DNA from: Dietzia aurantiaca | GTDB taxonomy: Bacteria; Actinomycetota; Actinomycetes; Mycobacteriales; Mycobacteriaceae | NCBI RefSeq assembly: GCF_021033825.1 | Contig: NZ_JAIFXZ010000008.1 | Span: forward strand, 62,001-126,000 | Direction: 5' to 3' | Length of the DNA stretch: 64,000 bases | In this document: positions 50,035 through 58,284 of the stretch, in pieces | Layout: each line of letters starts with the position of its first letter | Numbering within the stretch: the stretch's first letter is position 1 | Made by a program: the position numbers and the translations under genes | The notes under the pieces: generated by a model | Told to the model about the DNA's origin: nothing | The model's input: only the letters and a program-made list of their open reading frames with translations | Databases searched by the model: none

Positions 50035-50778
50035 TCAGGTCTCGAAACCCGTGCCGTCTTCTGTGTCGACCCCACCGTCTACGCGGTCGCTTCCTCGGGT
50101 CAGTCGGACCCGCACTGCGGCGGCCACCGGCGTTCCCAGCGCCACCGGCTGCCCGTCGAGGACGATGGTGATGATGCCCAACTCGATCTGTCTTGACCGC
50201 ACCTCTACGGGACTGTCGGGACGCAGTCCGAGCTCCCCGACATAGCGCAGAACAGTATTGTCTCGATCCGAGACCCTTGTCACGACAGCCGTCGAGCCCT
50301 CGGGTGCTTCGTCCAACGGCACGTCGCCGAGCGAGTCCAGACGGCCGTCCCGAGTGGGGATCGGATCACCGTGTGGGTCGCGTTGTGGGTGGTCGAGAAA
50401 GGCGTCGAGCGCGTCGACGAACCGGTCCGACACGACGTGCTCGAGTGCGTCGGCCTCGGCGTGTACCTCGTCCCACGAGTAGTCAAGACATTGCGCGAGA
50501 AATGTCTCGAGAATGCGATGACGCCGGACCATGGCTACAGCCAGGGCGCGTCCGGTCTCTGTGAGCTCGACCGGGGCGTACGGCCGGTGATCCGCCAGCC
50601 CGAGGGCGACCAATTTGCGCACTCCTTCGGTGACCGTGGACGGAGATGCTCCCAGACGATCCGCGAGAGCCCCCGAGGTGACAGTGCCCCCGCCCGCCCC
50701 GATCGCGTGCACCGCCATGAGGTAGGCCTGCATCGTCGGAGTGAGGTCGGTGAGTCGGACGGGGGGCACGTCGGTCAT
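50035..50778 (-). CDS. mntR: DtxR-family manganese-dependent regulator
   Basis: A 247-aa metalloregulator. The winged helix is at about 31-60 (SGALADRLGASPSTVTEGVR). Metal-binding positions are His87, Glu91 (RRHRILETF), His106, Asp110, Glu113 and His114 (EVHAEADALEHVVSD). DtxR has Cys at the Asp110 position; an acidic residue there goes with Mn-type regulators. At the position of MntR Asp8 / DtxR Met10 this protein has Ala18, which is unusual. An SH3/FeoA-like domain occupies about 150-230. It is the last gene of the importer operon, overlapping mntB by 4 bp. Confidence 0.88.
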   Translation of the reverse strand: MTDVPPVRLTDLTPTMQAYLMAVHAIGAGGGTVTSGALADRLGASPSTVTEGVRKLVALGLADHRPYAPVELTETGRALAVAMVRRHRILETFLAQCLDYSWDEVHAEADALEHVVSDRFVDALDAFLDHPQRDPHGDPIPTRDGRLDSLGDVPLDEAPEGSTAVVTRVSDRDNTVLRYVGELGLRPDSPVEVRSRQIELGIITIVLDGQPVALGTPVAAAVRVRLTRGSDRVDGGVDTEDGTGFET

Positions 50779-51644
50779 GCCGCCAGTGTCTCAGATCGCC
50801 GGGAGACCAGATTCGAGACAGCGCGAGTCACGATTCCGCGGTGCGGTGCGAACAACTGCGCTGCGGTGAACAGTGTGGCCTGGGCGATGACCACAACCGG
50901 GCCCGGGGGGAGGTCGGCGTAATAGCCGATGTACACGCCCGCCACGCCGCCGACGAGCGCCACGATCACGGAGACCATCATGAGGCTACGCATCGTGTTG
51001 GTGAGCAGCTGCGCGGTCGCACCCGGGATGATCAGAGTCGCAACTACGAGGATCACCCCGACGGACTGGACGCCGGCGACGGTCGCGGTCGCCAGGGTGA
51101 CCAGCAGGATTCCGGTGAGCATCTTGGTGCGGAGCCCGAGCGTGTGCGCGTGCAGTTTGTCGAACGCGAGCAACACGAGGTCGCGACGGAACGCCAGCAA
51201 CACCACGACGGTGAATGCCGCGACGATGACGACCTGTACGAGCTGCTGGTCGCCGACTCCGAGAAGGCTGCCGAACAAGATGGTGTGCAGGTCCTGCTGG
51301 CTGGGGAAACGGGCGATGAGAACGAGGCCCACAGAGAAGAGCGCGGTGAACACGATGCCCATCGCGGCGTCCTCGCGGACGGTCCCGCTTTCGCGGACCG
51401 CGCCGATGAGGGCGACGGCGATCAGGGCTGCGAGAAACGCGCCGATGGCGAACGGCATGCCGATCATGGATGCCACGGCCACGCCCGGAAGAACAGCGTG
51501 CGAAACGGCGTCACCCATGAGCGCCCAACCCATATGGACGAGCCAACAACTCAGCAGGGCCCCGGCGAGGCTGGCGGCGACCACAACCACCAGAGCGCGC
51601 CACATGAAGTCGTACGCCATCGGCTCGAGCAGGAAATCGATCAT
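50775..51644 (-). CDS. mntB: manganese-type ABC transporter permease
   Basis: A 289-aa ABC-3 family (cluster A-I) permease with about eight helices. WALMGDAVSHAVLPGVAVA, GVREDAAMGIVFTALFSVG-type sequence and LVTLATATVAGVQSVGVILV are characteristic of Mn/Zn importers. It forms the membrane channel with the ATPase and the binding protein encoded beside it. Overlaps of 4 bp on each side show tight translational coupling. Zn or Fe import cannot be excluded from the permease alone; the DtxR-type regulator favours Mn. Confidence 0.92.
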   Translation of the reverse strand: MIDFLLEPMAYDFMWRALVVVVAASLAGALLSCWLVHMGWALMGDAVSHAVLPGVAVASMIGMPFAIGAFLAALIAVALIGAVRESGTVREDAAMGIVFTALFSVGLVLIARFPSQQDLHTILFGSLLGVGDQQLVQVVIVAAFTVVVLLAFRRDLVLLAFDKLHAHTLGLRTKMLTGILLVTLATATVAGVQSVGVILVVATLIIPGATAQLLTNTMRSLMMVSVIVALVGGVAGVYIGYYADLPPGPVVVIAQATLFTAAQLFAPHRGIVTRAVSNLVSRRSETLAA

Positions 51645-52438
51645 GTGGACACCTCGTGCGTCAGATCGCGGTGGCTCGTCGAAGTGGGTTCGGGGGCAGG
51701 TGCGTGCGGATGCCGGGCACCCAGCAGTGTGGCGAGCATCTCGGGTGTGGTCGTCTCGGCGACGGAGCCGTGCGCGACTAGGCGCCCGTCCAGTAGGGCG
51801 ACCGAGTCCGCCAACCTGTCGACAGTGTCGAGGTGGTGGGTGGACACCAGCGTGGTCCGGCCCTGCGCCGCCAGCTCGCGCAGAACGTCTACGTACACGT
51901 CTTCGCTGCCGGCGTCCATGCCGTTAAACGGCTCGTCGAGTAAGAGCAGGTCTGCCTCCTGGGCGAGGCAGCGAGCGAGCAGGATTCGGCGACGTTGCCC
52001 ACCGGACAGAGCATTGATCCGACGTCCCGAGAGGTCCGAGAGGTCGACGCGGTCGAGCGCCGACTCGACCGCGTCGCGATCGGATCGGGAGGCTCTCCGC
52101 CAGGCGCCTGTGAAGGGCCGGCGCCCCTGCATGACCACGTCGCGGGCGGTGACCGGGAAACCCTCGTCGATACCGTCGGCCTGTCCGACCGTCGCGACCT
52201 TCCCAGAACTCAGCGCGGCCTTGACCGATCCACCCAGTAGCCGGACTTGTCCGCGTGTAGGTCGGACCAGTCCCAGCAGTGCCAGTAGTAAGGTCGACTT
52301 GCCCGACCCGTTGGGCCCCAGCAAGACGGTCACCGATCCACGGGGCACCCGGATCGACACGTCCGATAGTGCGCGGACCTGTCCCCGGTCGACTGTGAGA
52401 TCAGAGACGTCGACGGCGAGTTCGGTCGTGGTACTCAT
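51641..52438 (-). CDS. mntA: manganese-type ABC transporter ATP-binding protein
   Basis: A 265-aa ATPase. Walker A is LLGPNGSGKSTLLLALLGL (about 39-57), the signature is NALSGGQRRRILLARCLAQE, Walker B is LLLLDEPFNGMD and the H-loop STHHLD. The C-terminal tail (about 235-265) is Pro/Ser/Thr/His-rich and could sense metal, which is speculative. It overlaps the binding-protein gene and mntB by 4 bp each. Confidence 0.94.
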   Translation of the reverse strand: MSTTTELAVDVSDLTVDRGQVRALSDVSIRVPRGSVTVLLGPNGSGKSTLLLALLGLVRPTRGQVRLLGGSVKAALSSGKVATVGQADGIDEGFPVTARDVVMQGRRPFTGAWRRASRSDRDAVESALDRVDLSDLSGRRINALSGGQRRRILLARCLAQEADLLLLDEPFNGMDAGSEDVYVDVLRELAAQGRTTLVSTHHLDTVDRLADSVALLDGRLVAHGSVAETTTPEMLATLLGARHPHAPAPEPTSTSHRDLTHEVST

Positions 52439-53355
52439 GAGCCGGTCAGTCCCTTCGTGATGAGGTCGATGTCGTGCTCGATCAGGGCGATGTAGCTGGG
52501 GACCTCTCCGTCGGGTTCGGAGAGTGAGTCGACGTAGAGCGTTCCCCCCATCTCCGCGCCGGTGGCACGCGCGACCTGACGCATCGCGGTGTCGGAGACG
52601 GTCGATTCGCAGAAGACCGCCGGGATCTGCTGATCACGAACAGCGTCGATCAAGCTGGTGACCTGCTGTGGCGTGCCCTGTCCTTCGGTGTTCACCGCCC
52701 ACAAGTAGTGCTCGTCGAGCCCGACATCCCGCGCGAGGTATGAGAATGCGCCCTCACAGGTCACGAGAGCACGGTGGTCCGGCGGCAGTGACTCCACCGA
52801 TCGTGCGGCTCGCTCTTGTACTGCATCGAGCTCTGCTTCGTACTCGGCCGCACGGTGCCGGAATTCTGCCGCACCGTCGGGATCGAGCTCGCTCAGTGCA
52901 GCGGTGATGTTCCGGACGTAGGTCTTGCCCTCCCTGGGAGATATCCAGGCGTGAGGGTTGGGCCTGCCCTCGTACTCGCCGGAGACGATCGGGATCGGCG
53001 CCACACCTTCGGCGGCTACCGCGTGCTCGGCGCCGGACTGGAGAAACCGCGTGAGCCAGTCGTCAACGCCCAGGCCGTTGGAGATCAATAGGTCGGCGCC
53101 CGCCACCCGCTTGAGGTCACCGGTCGTGGGCTCGTATTGATGGATATCTGCGCCCACCTGAGTGATCGACGCGACCCGCACCCTGTCGCCCCCGATGCGT
53201 TCGGTCATGTCGGCGAGGATCGTGAACGTGGTCGCCACGAGAGGACGGTCGTCCTCGGAAGGCTCGGAACCAGAGTTGGCGCACGCGGACAGGAACAACG
53301 GCAGCGACAGGAGGGCCGCGAGAGTTCGACGATGGGTGGGGCGAGCTTTCGTCAT
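52435..53355 (-). CDS. mntC: manganese-type ABC transporter solute-binding lipoprotein
   Basis: A 306-aa cluster A-I binding protein. The signal peptide ends in lipobox LFLSAC (Cys25). The four metal ligands fall at His72 (GADIHQYEP), His135 (NPHAWISP), Glu201 (TCEGAFSYL) and Asp276 (LYVDSLS). The His2-Glu-Asp set is that of Mn/Fe binders of the PsaA/MntC group; Zn binders usually have three His and a His-rich loop, absent here. ATG 53355 stands 6 nt after a TAATAT hexamer, so translation is probably leaderless. First gene of the four-gene mnt operon. Confidence 0.94.
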   Translation of the reverse strand: MTKARPTHRRTLAALLSLPLFLSACANSGSEPSEDDRPLVATTFTILADMTERIGGDRVRVASITQVGADIHQYEPTTGDLKRVAGADLLISNGLGVDDWLTRFLQSGAEHAVAAEGVAPIPIVSGEYEGRPNPHAWISPREGKTYVRNITAALSELDPDGAAEFRHRAAEYEAELDAVQERAARSVESLPPDHRALVTCEGAFSYLARDVGLDEHYLWAVNTEGQGTPQQVTSLIDAVRDQQIPAVFCESTVSDTAMRQVARATGAEMGGTLYVDSLSEPDGEVPSYIALIEHDIDLITKGLTGS

Positions 53356-53361
53356 GCCGAA

Positions 53362-53390
53362 ATATTAACTGGTGATTGGTCGGTCTCCAA
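53362..53390 (-). promoter_or_regulatory. promoter of the mnt operon within the trmL 3' end
   Basis: Read on the minus strand: TTGGAG, exactly 17 bp, TAATAT, then 6 nt to ATG 53355. The -10 includes the trmL stop codon. This is the best-matching promoter in the window. Confidence 0.75.
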
Positions 53391-53898
53391 GTGTCGGCTG
53401 GTCGCAGCCGGCTAGTGTGTCGCCCGCATACCCCTGCTGCCGCCACGCCTCGTAGACGGCCACCGCGGCGGCGTTGGACAGGTTCATCGAGCGGCGGCCC
53501 GGAAGCATGGGTATGCGAACTCTCGCGGTGACCCTGTCGTCGTCGAGCACCTCCCGTGCCAACCCCGTGGGCTCCGGTCCGAACAGCAGGACATCGCCCG
53601 GTTCGAACCTCACCTCCGGTAGCGACATGTCGGCGCGCGCGGTGAACGCGACGACCCGCGCCGGCAGCAGGCGCTCGTATGCGGCCTCGAGGTTCTCGTG
53701 GACCTCGACATGGGCGAGGTCGTGATAGTCCAGCCCCGCCCGACGCAAGTGCTTCTCGGACAGGTCGAAACCCAACGGGCCGGCCAGATGCAGCTCGCAG
53801 CCCGCGCCCGCGGCCATCCGGATCGCATTGCCGGTGTTGGGCGGGATGCAGGGTCGGTCGAACAACACTCGTACAGCCGCTCCGGTCATGTCCGGCAT
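53365..53898 (-). CDS. trmL: tRNA (cytidine/uridine-2'-O-)-methyltransferase TrmL, SPOUT family
   Basis: A 177-aa SPOUT methyltransferase that modifies the wobble base of leucine tRNAs. [20 protein letters not shown] and [19 protein letters not shown] mark the start. [15 protein letters not shown] and [20 protein letters not shown] form the trefoil-knot S-adenosylmethionine site. It holds the SpoU position known near folD in mycobacteria. ATG 53898 or ATG 53889 can serve as start. It is followed after 9 bp by mntC and may give read-through into it. Confidence 0.93.
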   Translation of the reverse strand: MPDMTGAAVRVLFDRPCIPPNTGNAIRMAAGAGCELHLAGPLGFDLSEKHLRRAGLDYHDLAHVEVHENLEAAYERLLPARVVAFTARADMSLPEVRFEPGDVLLFGPEPTGLAREVLDDDRVTARVRIPMLPGRRSMNLSNAAAVAVYEAWRQQGYAGDTLAGCDQPTLGDRPITS

Positions 53899-53949
53899 TC
53901 TCGCAGTGCCGTGCCTGCGCGTCCGCCGTGGAGTGGGATACTGGCAGCC

Positions 53950-54807
53950 GTGACCGCGATCAAGCTGGACGGCAAGCTCACCCGCGACGAGATCGTCGCC
54001 GACCTCACCACGCGCGTGGACGCGCTACGGGACAAGGGAATCACCCCCGGGCTCGGGACCGTGCTCGTAGGCGACGACCCGGGCAGTCAGTCCTACGTCA
54101 GGATGAAGCACCGCGACTGCGAGCAGGTCGGCATCGCCTCCATCAGGCGCGATCTGCCGGCCGAGACCACGCAGGCCGAGCTCGAGGCCGTGATCGACGA
54201 GCTCAATGCCGACCCCGCGTGTACCGGGTACATCGTGCAGCTGCCGCTGCCGAAGCAGCTGGACGAGAACGCGATCCTCGAGCGCATCGACCCGGCCAAG
54301 GACGCCGACGGGCTCCACCCGGTCAACCTCGGCAAGCTCGTGCTGGGCGAGCCCGCCCCGCTGCCGTGCACCCCGAACGGGTGTATCCGGCTGCTGCGTC
54401 GCTTCGGCGTGGAGCTGAACGGCGCGCACGTCGTGGTGATCGGCCGCGGCGTCACGGTCGGGAGGCCGATCGGGCTGATGCTGACCCGCCGCAGCGAGAA
54501 CGCGACGGTCACGCTGTGCCACACCGGCACCCGCGACCTGGCCGCCGAGACCCGCCGCGCCGACGTGATCGTGGCCGCCGCGGGCGTGGCGCACATGCTC
54601 ACCCCGGACATGGTCGCCCCCGGTGCCGCCGTGCTCGACGTGGGCGTGTCCCGCCTCGACGGCAAGCTCGCCGGCGACGTGCACCCCGACGTGTGGGAGG
54701 TGGCCGGCGCGATCTCGCCCAACCCCGGCGGCGTGGGACCGCTGACCCGGGCGTTCCTGCTGAGCAACGTGGTCGAGCGCTGCGAGCGGCTGGCCGCCGA
54801 GGCGTGA
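53950..54807 (+). CDS. folD: bifunctional methylenetetrahydrofolate dehydrogenase / cyclohydrolase
   Basis: A 285-aa FolD interconverting one-carbon folates. The catalytic site shows [15 protein letters not shown] with the active Lys. [20 protein letters not shown] and [13 protein letters not shown] follow. The NADP motif is [14 protein letters not shown], and the end has [17 protein letters not shown] 53950 is chosen: a GATACT hexamer ends 7 nt before it, and upstream frame runs antisense to trmL. DUF3017 follows after 7 bp. Confidence 0.96.
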   Translation: MTAIKLDGKLTRDEIVADLTTRVDALRDKGITPGLGTVLVGDDPGSQSYVRMKHRDCEQVGIASIRRDLPAETTQAELEAVIDELNADPACTGYIVQLPLPKQLDENAILERIDPAKDADGLHPVNLGKLVLGEPAPLPCTPNGCIRLLRRFGVELNGAHVVVIGRGVTVGRPIGLMLTRRSENATVTLCHTGTRDLAAETRRADVIVAAAGVAHMLTPDMVAPGAAVLDVGVSRLDGKLAGDVHPDVWEVAGAISPNPGGVGPLTRAFLLSNVVERCERLAAEA

Positions 54808-54814
54808 GGCCCGA

Positions 54815-55168
54815 ATGACCCATCCCGCCCCCGACCGGCAGCGGCCCCAGCGTGCCGATGCCGGCACTTCGCGGACGCGGCCGGCCCGGCTGACGTGGGC
54901 GCAGGCACGGGCGCAGTGGCCGCTCGCGCTGGTGCTCATCGGTGTGGCGGTGGCACTCGGATTCGTGATTCTCGAGCGGTGGCGACGCGGCGCGTTCGTG
55001 CTGGGCATCGTGGCACTGGCGGCGGCGGCACTGCGGCTGGGCCTCTCGGATGAGCGGGCTCGGCTGCTCGGGGTGCGCTCCAAGCGCTTCGACGCGGCGT
55101 TCTATCTCGGCATCGGGGCGGTCATCCTGTGGCTGGCCACCTCGGTCGACTCCCTCGGCACCGGCTGA
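54815..55168 (+). CDS. DUF3017 membrane protein
   Basis: A 117-aa protein with three membrane segments (about 35-53, 58-76, 92-112) and a polar Arg-rich N-terminus. It follows folD directly, the position of the actinobacterial DUF3017 family (Rv3355c in M. tuberculosis). SDERARLLGVRSKRFDAAFY between helices 2 and 3 is typical. No function is known. ATG 54815. A perfect 60-bp palindrome lies 46 bp after its stop. Confidence 0.85.
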   Translation: MTHPAPDRQRPQRADAGTSRTRPARLTWAQARAQWPLALVLIGVAVALGFVILERWRRGAFVLGIVALAAAALRLGLSDERARLLGVRSKRFDAAFYLGIGAVILWLATSVDSLGTG

Positions 55169-55214
55169 CCCCGGTCTCCCGAGCCCTTCATACGTTGCCC
55201 TTCAAGTCCGCCGC

Positions 55215-55274
55215 CACCCATCCGATATCGCGCTGCCTGCCAGATCTGGCAGGCAGCGCGATATCGGATGGGTG
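55215..55274. repeat. dispersed ~60-bp palindrome, copy 3 (perfect)
   Basis: All 60 bases are self-complementary, centred on AGATCT. The arm CATCCGATATCGCGCTGCCT shares its core with copies 1 and 4. It lies between two convergent genes and may also stop both transcripts. Confidence 0.9.
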
Positions 55275-55299
55275 ACGTTCAGCCGGCGGTGCTCAGGGG

Positions 55300-56202
55300 T
55301 CACGCTGCGGCGTGACGAAGCACCCGCTTGATTCGTGTAGCGAGGGCATGGGGCTCCTCGAGATCGCGCCATCGCCAGTGCAGAATCCGGTAGCCGAGAG
55401 CCATGAGTTCGGCGTCCCGATCCTTCTCCTTGCCCAGGCGGCGCCGCGTCTCGGCGGGGGACAGCCCGTCGAAGTACTTACCGAAGCCGTCACATTCTCC
55501 GATCACCCCGTACTCGGACCAGAGGAAGTCCACGCGGGCGATCAGTACCCCGCGGGGGTTGCGGATCTCGACCTGTGTCTCAGGCTCAGGCAGCCCGAAG
55601 TCGCGAAAAGTCAGTCGACTCAGAGTCTCGGCCACACTCTCGCTTCGTCCGTCGACGAGGCTCATCGAGCTTCGGGCACGCTTGATCCCGCGGCGACCCG
55701 CAGCCCCGTCCAGCGCATCATCGAGCGCCTCCCTCGTGACGATCTCGTTATGCAGCGCAGCGTCGGCGGTCGTCACGGAGGTGTCTCTGTTCGTCGACAT
55801 CGCAATGTCCGTCACCGTCCGCGCAGGGGTGGTGACCCGCAAGCCGTCGACTGTCATCAGATGCCCCGACAGCTCGGGCACGGAGCGGAACGTGGTCAGT
55901 GCAGAGCTGCGCGTACGCGGCTCCGGCCCTTCCTCACACACTGTCACCTTTCGAAGCGGGAGCCCCCAGTCCGGGAGCCCGTGGATCAGCGCCGCGGAGG
56001 AGTGGGAGAACACCGGCGCGTCGAGGGCGATGTCCGCAGCGAGAACCGCCAGGAGATGCCGTTCACGTCGTTGGAGTTCACGAGCTCGGCCGTTGACAAA
56101 AAACCCGGGTCTGAGCCGGATCAGCTCGCCGGACTCCACCGCGCCCCTCACGGTGTGAGAAGTCATGCCCCGACTGAGGAGCTGATCGGTGGTGAGAAGC
56201 AT
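55300..56202 (-). CDS. AbiEi-type antitoxin-domain protein with DUF559/Vsr-like nuclease-type end
   Basis: A 300-aa protein common in actinobacterial accessory DNA. The N-terminal winged-helix part (LLTTDQLLSRGMTSHTVRGA, then VESGELIRLRPGFF) resembles AbiEi antitoxin domains. HSSAALIHGLP and VDGLRVTTPARTVTDIAM are family hallmarks. The C-terminal ~100 residues have VDFLWSEYGVIGECDGFGKY, a D-x(n)-E-x-D-G-x2-K pattern like PD-(D/E)xK or Vsr-type nucleases, and RDAELMALGYRILHWRW. No AbiEii toxin is adjacent. ATG 56202 fits the family start; an in-frame extension to 56310 exists. Function unproven; defence or DNA binding is plausible. Confidence 0.7.
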   Translation of the reverse strand: MLLTTDQLLSRGMTSHTVRGAVESGELIRLRPGFFVNGRARELQRRERHLLAVLAADIALDAPVFSHSSAALIHGLPDWGLPLRKVTVCEEGPEPRTRSSALTTFRSVPELSGHLMTVDGLRVTTPARTVTDIAMSTNRDTSVTTADAALHNEIVTREALDDALDGAAGRRGIKRARSSMSLVDGRSESVAETLSRLTFRDFGLPEPETQVEIRNPRGVLIARVDFLWSEYGVIGECDGFGKYFDGLSPAETRRRLGKEKDRDAELMALGYRILHWRWRDLEEPHALATRIKRVLRHAAA

Positions 56203-56421
56203 TGCGAGGAGATCTTCTGGAAAATTCACACCCTCGATGATCTCGACCGCCCAGCTGAGAACTCCCCTGAAAGAAACCGGCGAACGACCGCCTGTGGAGA
56301 ATGCCGGCACTGTGAATCAACCAGGCCGGCTCTGCGATACGGGTCAGAGCAGCGGGAAGCGTGGTGCCCACGAACTTCAAAGGGACGATCTGACGAGACG
56401 GCGCACCGCTATCTCGCAGTT

Positions 56422-56481
56422 CGCCCATCCGATGTCGCGCCACCTGCCAGATCGCGTAGGCGGCGCCATATCGAATAGGCG
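56422..56481. repeat. dispersed ~60-bp palindrome, copy 4 (decayed)
   Basis: Arms match at about 19 of 25 positions. CCGATGTCGCGCCACCT is identical to the left arm of copy 1, and the right flank GGCGGCGTTGCG to copy 2. The rest of 56311-56605 is GC-rich and shows no gene. Confidence 0.75.
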
Positions 56482-56605
56482 GCGTTGCGGAAGGCGGGGA
56501 GTGGCCCTGTGATGCCGAAGGCGGGCGGGATGCGGCGGGGCGGGATGCGGCGGAAAGATCGCGGCGGGGCGAAAGCGCGGGCAGAACGCGCCGGAGCAGG
56601 CCGCG

Positions 56606-57106
56606 TCAGCGGAGGCGCAGCGGGACGCCCTCACGGATGTGCTCGCGGACATCGTCCGAAGTGATCAGGTAGCCCATCGCGACCAGCGCGAGCAACGAGA
56701 ACACGGTGCCGACCACCGAGATGAAAGTCAGACTGTCCAGCACCATGCGGGCCGCTGAACTCAACGCCAACAAAGTCACGGCGGAGCTGATCACCACCAG
56801 CGACGCACGGTGGGCGCGCCACAGCAGCACCGCGCCGACGATGAGCAGCAGCCCCAGCACCAGCGAGGACACGGCGGAGATGATCATCGGCCCGAAGCCG
56901 GAGGTGTCGAAGCCGCCGGAGGCGGTGGCGGTCACGCCCAGCACGGTGGCGAAACCGATGGACACCCCGATGATCCCGAACCCCGCAGACAGTCCGGTGA
57001 GCACCATGGCGGTGGGCCGGGGGGTGTGGTCCGGGTCGCGGCCGGCTCCGGGGTGGGCGGAGTCGGGGTGGACGTTGTCGTCGTCGTCATATTCCGGCAC
57101 GGTCAC
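56606..57106 (-). CDS. four-helix membrane protein downstream of metX
   Basis: A 166-aa protein. A polar acidic N-terminus (VTVPEYDDDDNVHPDSAHPG) is followed by four membrane segments at about 32-55, 68-92, 97-118 and 124-145, and a basic C-terminus. GTG 57106 overlaps the metX stop (GTGA), so it is the third gene of metY-metX-orf. No family recognised. The same acidic DDDDN motif occurs at other loci in this window. Mycobacterial metX is also followed by genes of unrelated function, so a methionine role is uncertain. Confidence 0.7.
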   Translation of the reverse strand: MTVPEYDDDDNVHPDSAHPGAGRDPDHTPRPTAMVLTGLSAGFGIIGVSIGFATVLGVTATASGGFDTSGFGPMIISAVSSLVLGLLLIVGAVLLWRAHRASLVVISSAVTLLALSSAARMVLDSLTFISVVGTVFSLLALVAMGYLITSDDVREHIREGVPLRLR

Positions 57107-58272
57107 GCCAGTCCTCGGGAACGCTCGATCGTGTCCTGTTCGGACAATTCCATGGTGCGCGCGAGCATCGGGCCCACCACGTCGTCCTCGGTGAGGAAGC
57201 CGTCGTGCCCGGCGGGGCTCTCGATCACGACGAGGGGATCGGCGCCCGGCAGCAGCGCGGCCAGCTCCTCCTGCTGACGCAGCGGGTAGAGCCGGTCGGT
57301 GGTCACGCCGCCGATCACGCACGGCACCGGGCAGGAGTGCAGTGCCTCCTCGACACCCCCGCGGTCCAGACCCACGTCGTGACGGTTGAGCGCGTCGGTC
57401 AGCAGCACATAGGTGCAGGCGTCGAAGCGGGAGACGAGCTTTCCGGCCTGGTGGTCGAGGTACGACTGCACGGCGAAGCGGCCGGACATCGACAGGTCCT
57501 CGGCGCGCGGATCCTCACCGGGCTGGGGCCGGTTGGAAAAGCGTTCGTCGAGCTCCACCTCGCCGCGGTACGACAGGTGGGCGATGCGGCGGGCGATGCC
57601 CAGACCGGTCACCGGCGTGCGACCGGTGCCGTGATAGCCACCCTGCTGCCAGTGGGGGTCGGAGGTGACGGCCATGATCTGTGCCGTCTGGATGCCGATC
57701 TGGTCGGCGGAGGCGCGGGCCCCCACTGCCAGCACACAGGCGGCGCGGACACGCTCGGGATGGGTGATCATCCACTCGAGCGTGCGGGCCCCACCCATCG
57801 ACCCTCCGATCACCGCAGCCCAACGCTCGATACCCAGCAGGTCGGCGAGCATCCGCTCGGAGGTGACCATGTCCCGCACGGAGACGGCGGGGAAGCGGGC
57901 GCCCCAGTAGTGGCCGTCGGGGTGCAGTGAGCTCGGCCCGGTCGACCCACGGCACCCACCCAGGACGTTGACGGACACCACGCAGTAGCGGTCGGTGTCC
58001 AGCGGCAATCCGGGCCCCACCAGCCCGTTCCACCAGCCCGGGGTGGGGTGCAGTGAGTCGACAGGCCCCACGACGTGCGAGTCGCCGGTCAACGCGTGCT
58101 CGACGAGCACGACATTGGACCGATCCTCATTGACCCGCCCCCACCGCTGCACGGCGAGCGTCACCGCCGGGAGGACGACACCCGTGACCAACGTGATGTC
58201 GCCGATGGCGACGTGGCCGAGGGTGCCGTCACCCGGAGGGAGCAGCGCGAGCGGATCGGAGGCGGAGACCAT
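57103..58272 (-). CDS. metXA: homoserine O-acetyltransferase
   Basis: A 389-aa alpha/beta-hydrolase-fold transferase that acetylates homoserine for methionine synthesis. Ser158 in IGGSMGGARTLEW is the nucleophile. Asp326 (GVTTDRLYP) and His356 (AGHDGFL) complete the triad. VLVEHALTGDSHVVGP and NVLGGCRGSTGPSS are the usual acetyl-CoA and oxyanion regions. ATG 58272 lies 12 bp after metY, so both are under the SAM riboswitch. Its product feeds MetY. Confidence 0.96.
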   Translation of the reverse strand: MVSASDPLALLPPGDGTLGHVAIGDITLVTGVVLPAVTLAVQRWGRVNEDRSNVVLVEHALTGDSHVVGPVDSLHPTPGWWNGLVGPGLPLDTDRYCVVSVNVLGGCRGSTGPSSLHPDGHYWGARFPAVSVRDMVTSERMLADLLGIERWAAVIGGSMGGARTLEWMITHPERVRAACVLAVGARASADQIGIQTAQIMAVTSDPHWQQGGYHGTGRTPVTGLGIARRIAHLSYRGEVELDERFSNRPQPGEDPRAEDLSMSGRFAVQSYLDHQAGKLVSRFDACTYVLLTDALNRHDVGLDRGGVEEALHSCPVPCVIGGVTTDRLYPLRQQEELAALLPGADPLVVIESPAGHDGFLTEDDVVGPMLARTMELSEQDTIERSRGLA

Positions 58273-58284
58273 GGGCGTGTGAGA

